This document shows, piece after piece, positions 36,296 through 37,100 of a stretch of 37,100 nucleotides of DNA. The first letter of the stretch is position 1; every line of letters starts with the position of its first letter. Below the pieces are notes generated by a model that was not told where the DNA came from, searched no databases, and saw only the letters and a program-made list of their open reading frames with translations. The stretch lies in the NCBI GenBank assembly GCA_017939755.1, contig JAGBAJ010000008.1, positions 1-37,100 of the forward strand. The letters run 5' to 3'. This DNA comes from Clostridia bacterium. Its GTDB lineage: Bacteria; Bacillota; Clostridia; TANB77; CAG-508. The translations under genes were made by a program, and so were the position numbers.

Positions 36296-37100
36296 TTAGA
36301 AATCCCACCAATTATTCATAGGATTTTCTGCATAATTTATTCCTTCAGTTTCGTATACTGAAGGTTTCTCTAGTTCTAAATCAATTACTATAACAGCATT
36401 AATCAGACTAGCTAACATATCTATTTTAAAATTACTACTTTTTTTACTTACCATCTCTAAAGTTCCTGTACCATTAAAAACAGTTTGAGCATTACTAACG
36501 TTTAACTCAAATAAATTATTTTCAACATAACAAATTTCTTCATTCAATATCCAATCTCTCAGTTTTTTTGTTGGTTCATTAAGAACTGCATACGTTTGAG
36601 CTATGTCTATACACTCAATTCCTGCTTCTTCTAATTTTCCGACAGTAGAAGTAGCATTATATCTATCATAACTTACATCTTTTATCTTAACTTTCAGCTC
36701 ATTTTGAAGTGTATTTATTATAAAATTTTCTACAAAAGTATAAGAAATTGTTTTATCTCCACAAGGATAACACCAACCTTTGTTGATGTAGCTGATATAA
36801 TCTACCTTTTCTTTTTTCATTTTCTCTTCTATCTTCCCTTCAGGAATAAAACACCAAGATTGACAAACATATTTTCTCATTCTCTCGTCCCATGTTAAGA
36901 TGCTTACTGCTGTATTATCTCCGCTTTGAGATAAGTCAAAAGATACCCAAACCTCTTTGTCTGTCCAGTCATACTCGTCAATTTTACATAGTCTTAAATC
37001 CTCAAGACTAATAAAAGGAACTGTATTAATACTAGATACTTTTATATTTAATAATTTTGTTTTAAAGTTCGCTTCAGTCGAAGGTATTTCAATAGCTTTA
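36296..37100 (-). CDS. terminase large subunit, C-terminal part (cut by window edge)
   Basis: About 267 residues are visible, open to the window edge at 37100, so the ATPase half is missing. The nuclease part begins EVWVSFDLSQSGDNTAVSIL, the RNase-H-like first Asp motif (D.S...D.TA), then 'QSWCFIPEGKIEEKMKKEKV', 'YISYINKGW', 'VSYDRYNATSTVGKLEEAGI', 'YAVLNEPTKKLRDWIL', 'NAVIVIDLELEKPSVYETEG'. C-terminus NPMNNWWDF is typical. An internal ATG at 36880 is not the start. Cuts concatemers and pumps DNA into the prohead. Confidence 0.93.
   Translation of the reverse strand, partial: KAIEIPSTEANFKTKLLNIKVSSINTVPFISLEDLRLCKIDEYDWTDKEVWVSFDLSQSGDNTAVSILTWDERMRKYVCQSWCFIPEGKIEEKMKKEKVDYISYINKGWCYPCGDKTISYTFVENFIINTLQNELKVKIKDVSYDRYNATSTVGKLEEAGIECIDIAQTYAVLNEPTKKLRDWILNEEICYVENNLFELNVSNAQTVFNGTGTLEMVSKKSSNFKIDMLASLINAVIVIDLELEKPSVYETEGINYAENPMNNWWDF

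Noticed and set aside
1..37100. tRNA or rRNA genes
   Set aside because: I looked for GC-rich cloverleaf-like blocks with GTTCRANNC-type arms and saw none; a tRNAscan run would settle it.

Overview
The window is one strand-coherent stretch of a tailed-phage (siphovirus) genome. It is very AT-rich, and every convincing gene is on the minus strand, so transcription runs from high to low coordinates. Strong AGGAG-type ribosome sites, consensus sigma-70-like promoters, and HK97-type head plus phi13/TP901-type tail families point to a phage of a low-GC bacterium, probably Bacillota (Fusobacteriota not excluded). I cannot name the host or a reference phage.

Layout in transcription order. Head: large terminase C-terminus (cut by the window edge at 37100), portal (36280-34985), free-standing homing endonuclease (34859-33606), ClpP-like prohead protease with an odd acidic zinc-ribbon tail (33497-32499), major capsid (32441-31317), head-tail connector (31297-29384), head closure (29369-29049), gp10-like protein (29049-28663) and tail completion (28641-28267). 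Tail: major tail protein (28184-26730), a second tail-tube paralogue (26563-26087), two tail assembly chaperones joined at a likely frameshift site (25784-25195), another homing endonuclease (25024-23663), a 2618-residue tape measure (23511-15655), a BppU-like protein and a leucine-rich-repeat receptor-binding candidate (to 14073). Then come a large serine recombinase (13795-12395), a short control region with an XRE regulator, a replication initiator followed by 23-bp iterons (11418-10273), an early/middle region of small unknown proteins with a GIY-YIG and an HNH homing endonuclease, two divergent sigma-like paralogues, and an HNH protein (1124-681) that normally sits just before the terminase genes. 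The order therefore looks circular, with the terminase small subunit and the start of the large subunit just outside the window.

The most notable content is RNA-level and mobile. The major tail gene only makes sense as four exons (33, 72, 387 and 66 nt) separated by three small ORF-less group I introns. The head-tail connector is split by a fourth group I intron of about 1.57 kb that carries its own HNH endonuclease cassette. Three of the four introns are clear siblings with covarying hairpins. Three endonuclease genes share one cassette plan: near-consensus promoter, a tiny conserved leader ORF, the nuclease gene, and a terminator hairpin overlapping the stop codon.

Other points: intrinsic terminators punctuate the late operon, which implies antitermination or controlled read-through; the tape measure's only good ribosome site belongs to an upstream ATG separated from it by one in-frame UGA; and no Dit, Tal, holin or endolysin gene is recognisable in the window. 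The recombinase lies between tail and replication modules rather than at an edge, so the window reads like a free or circular phage, possibly a phage-plasmid, rather than an integrated prophage cut at its att sites.
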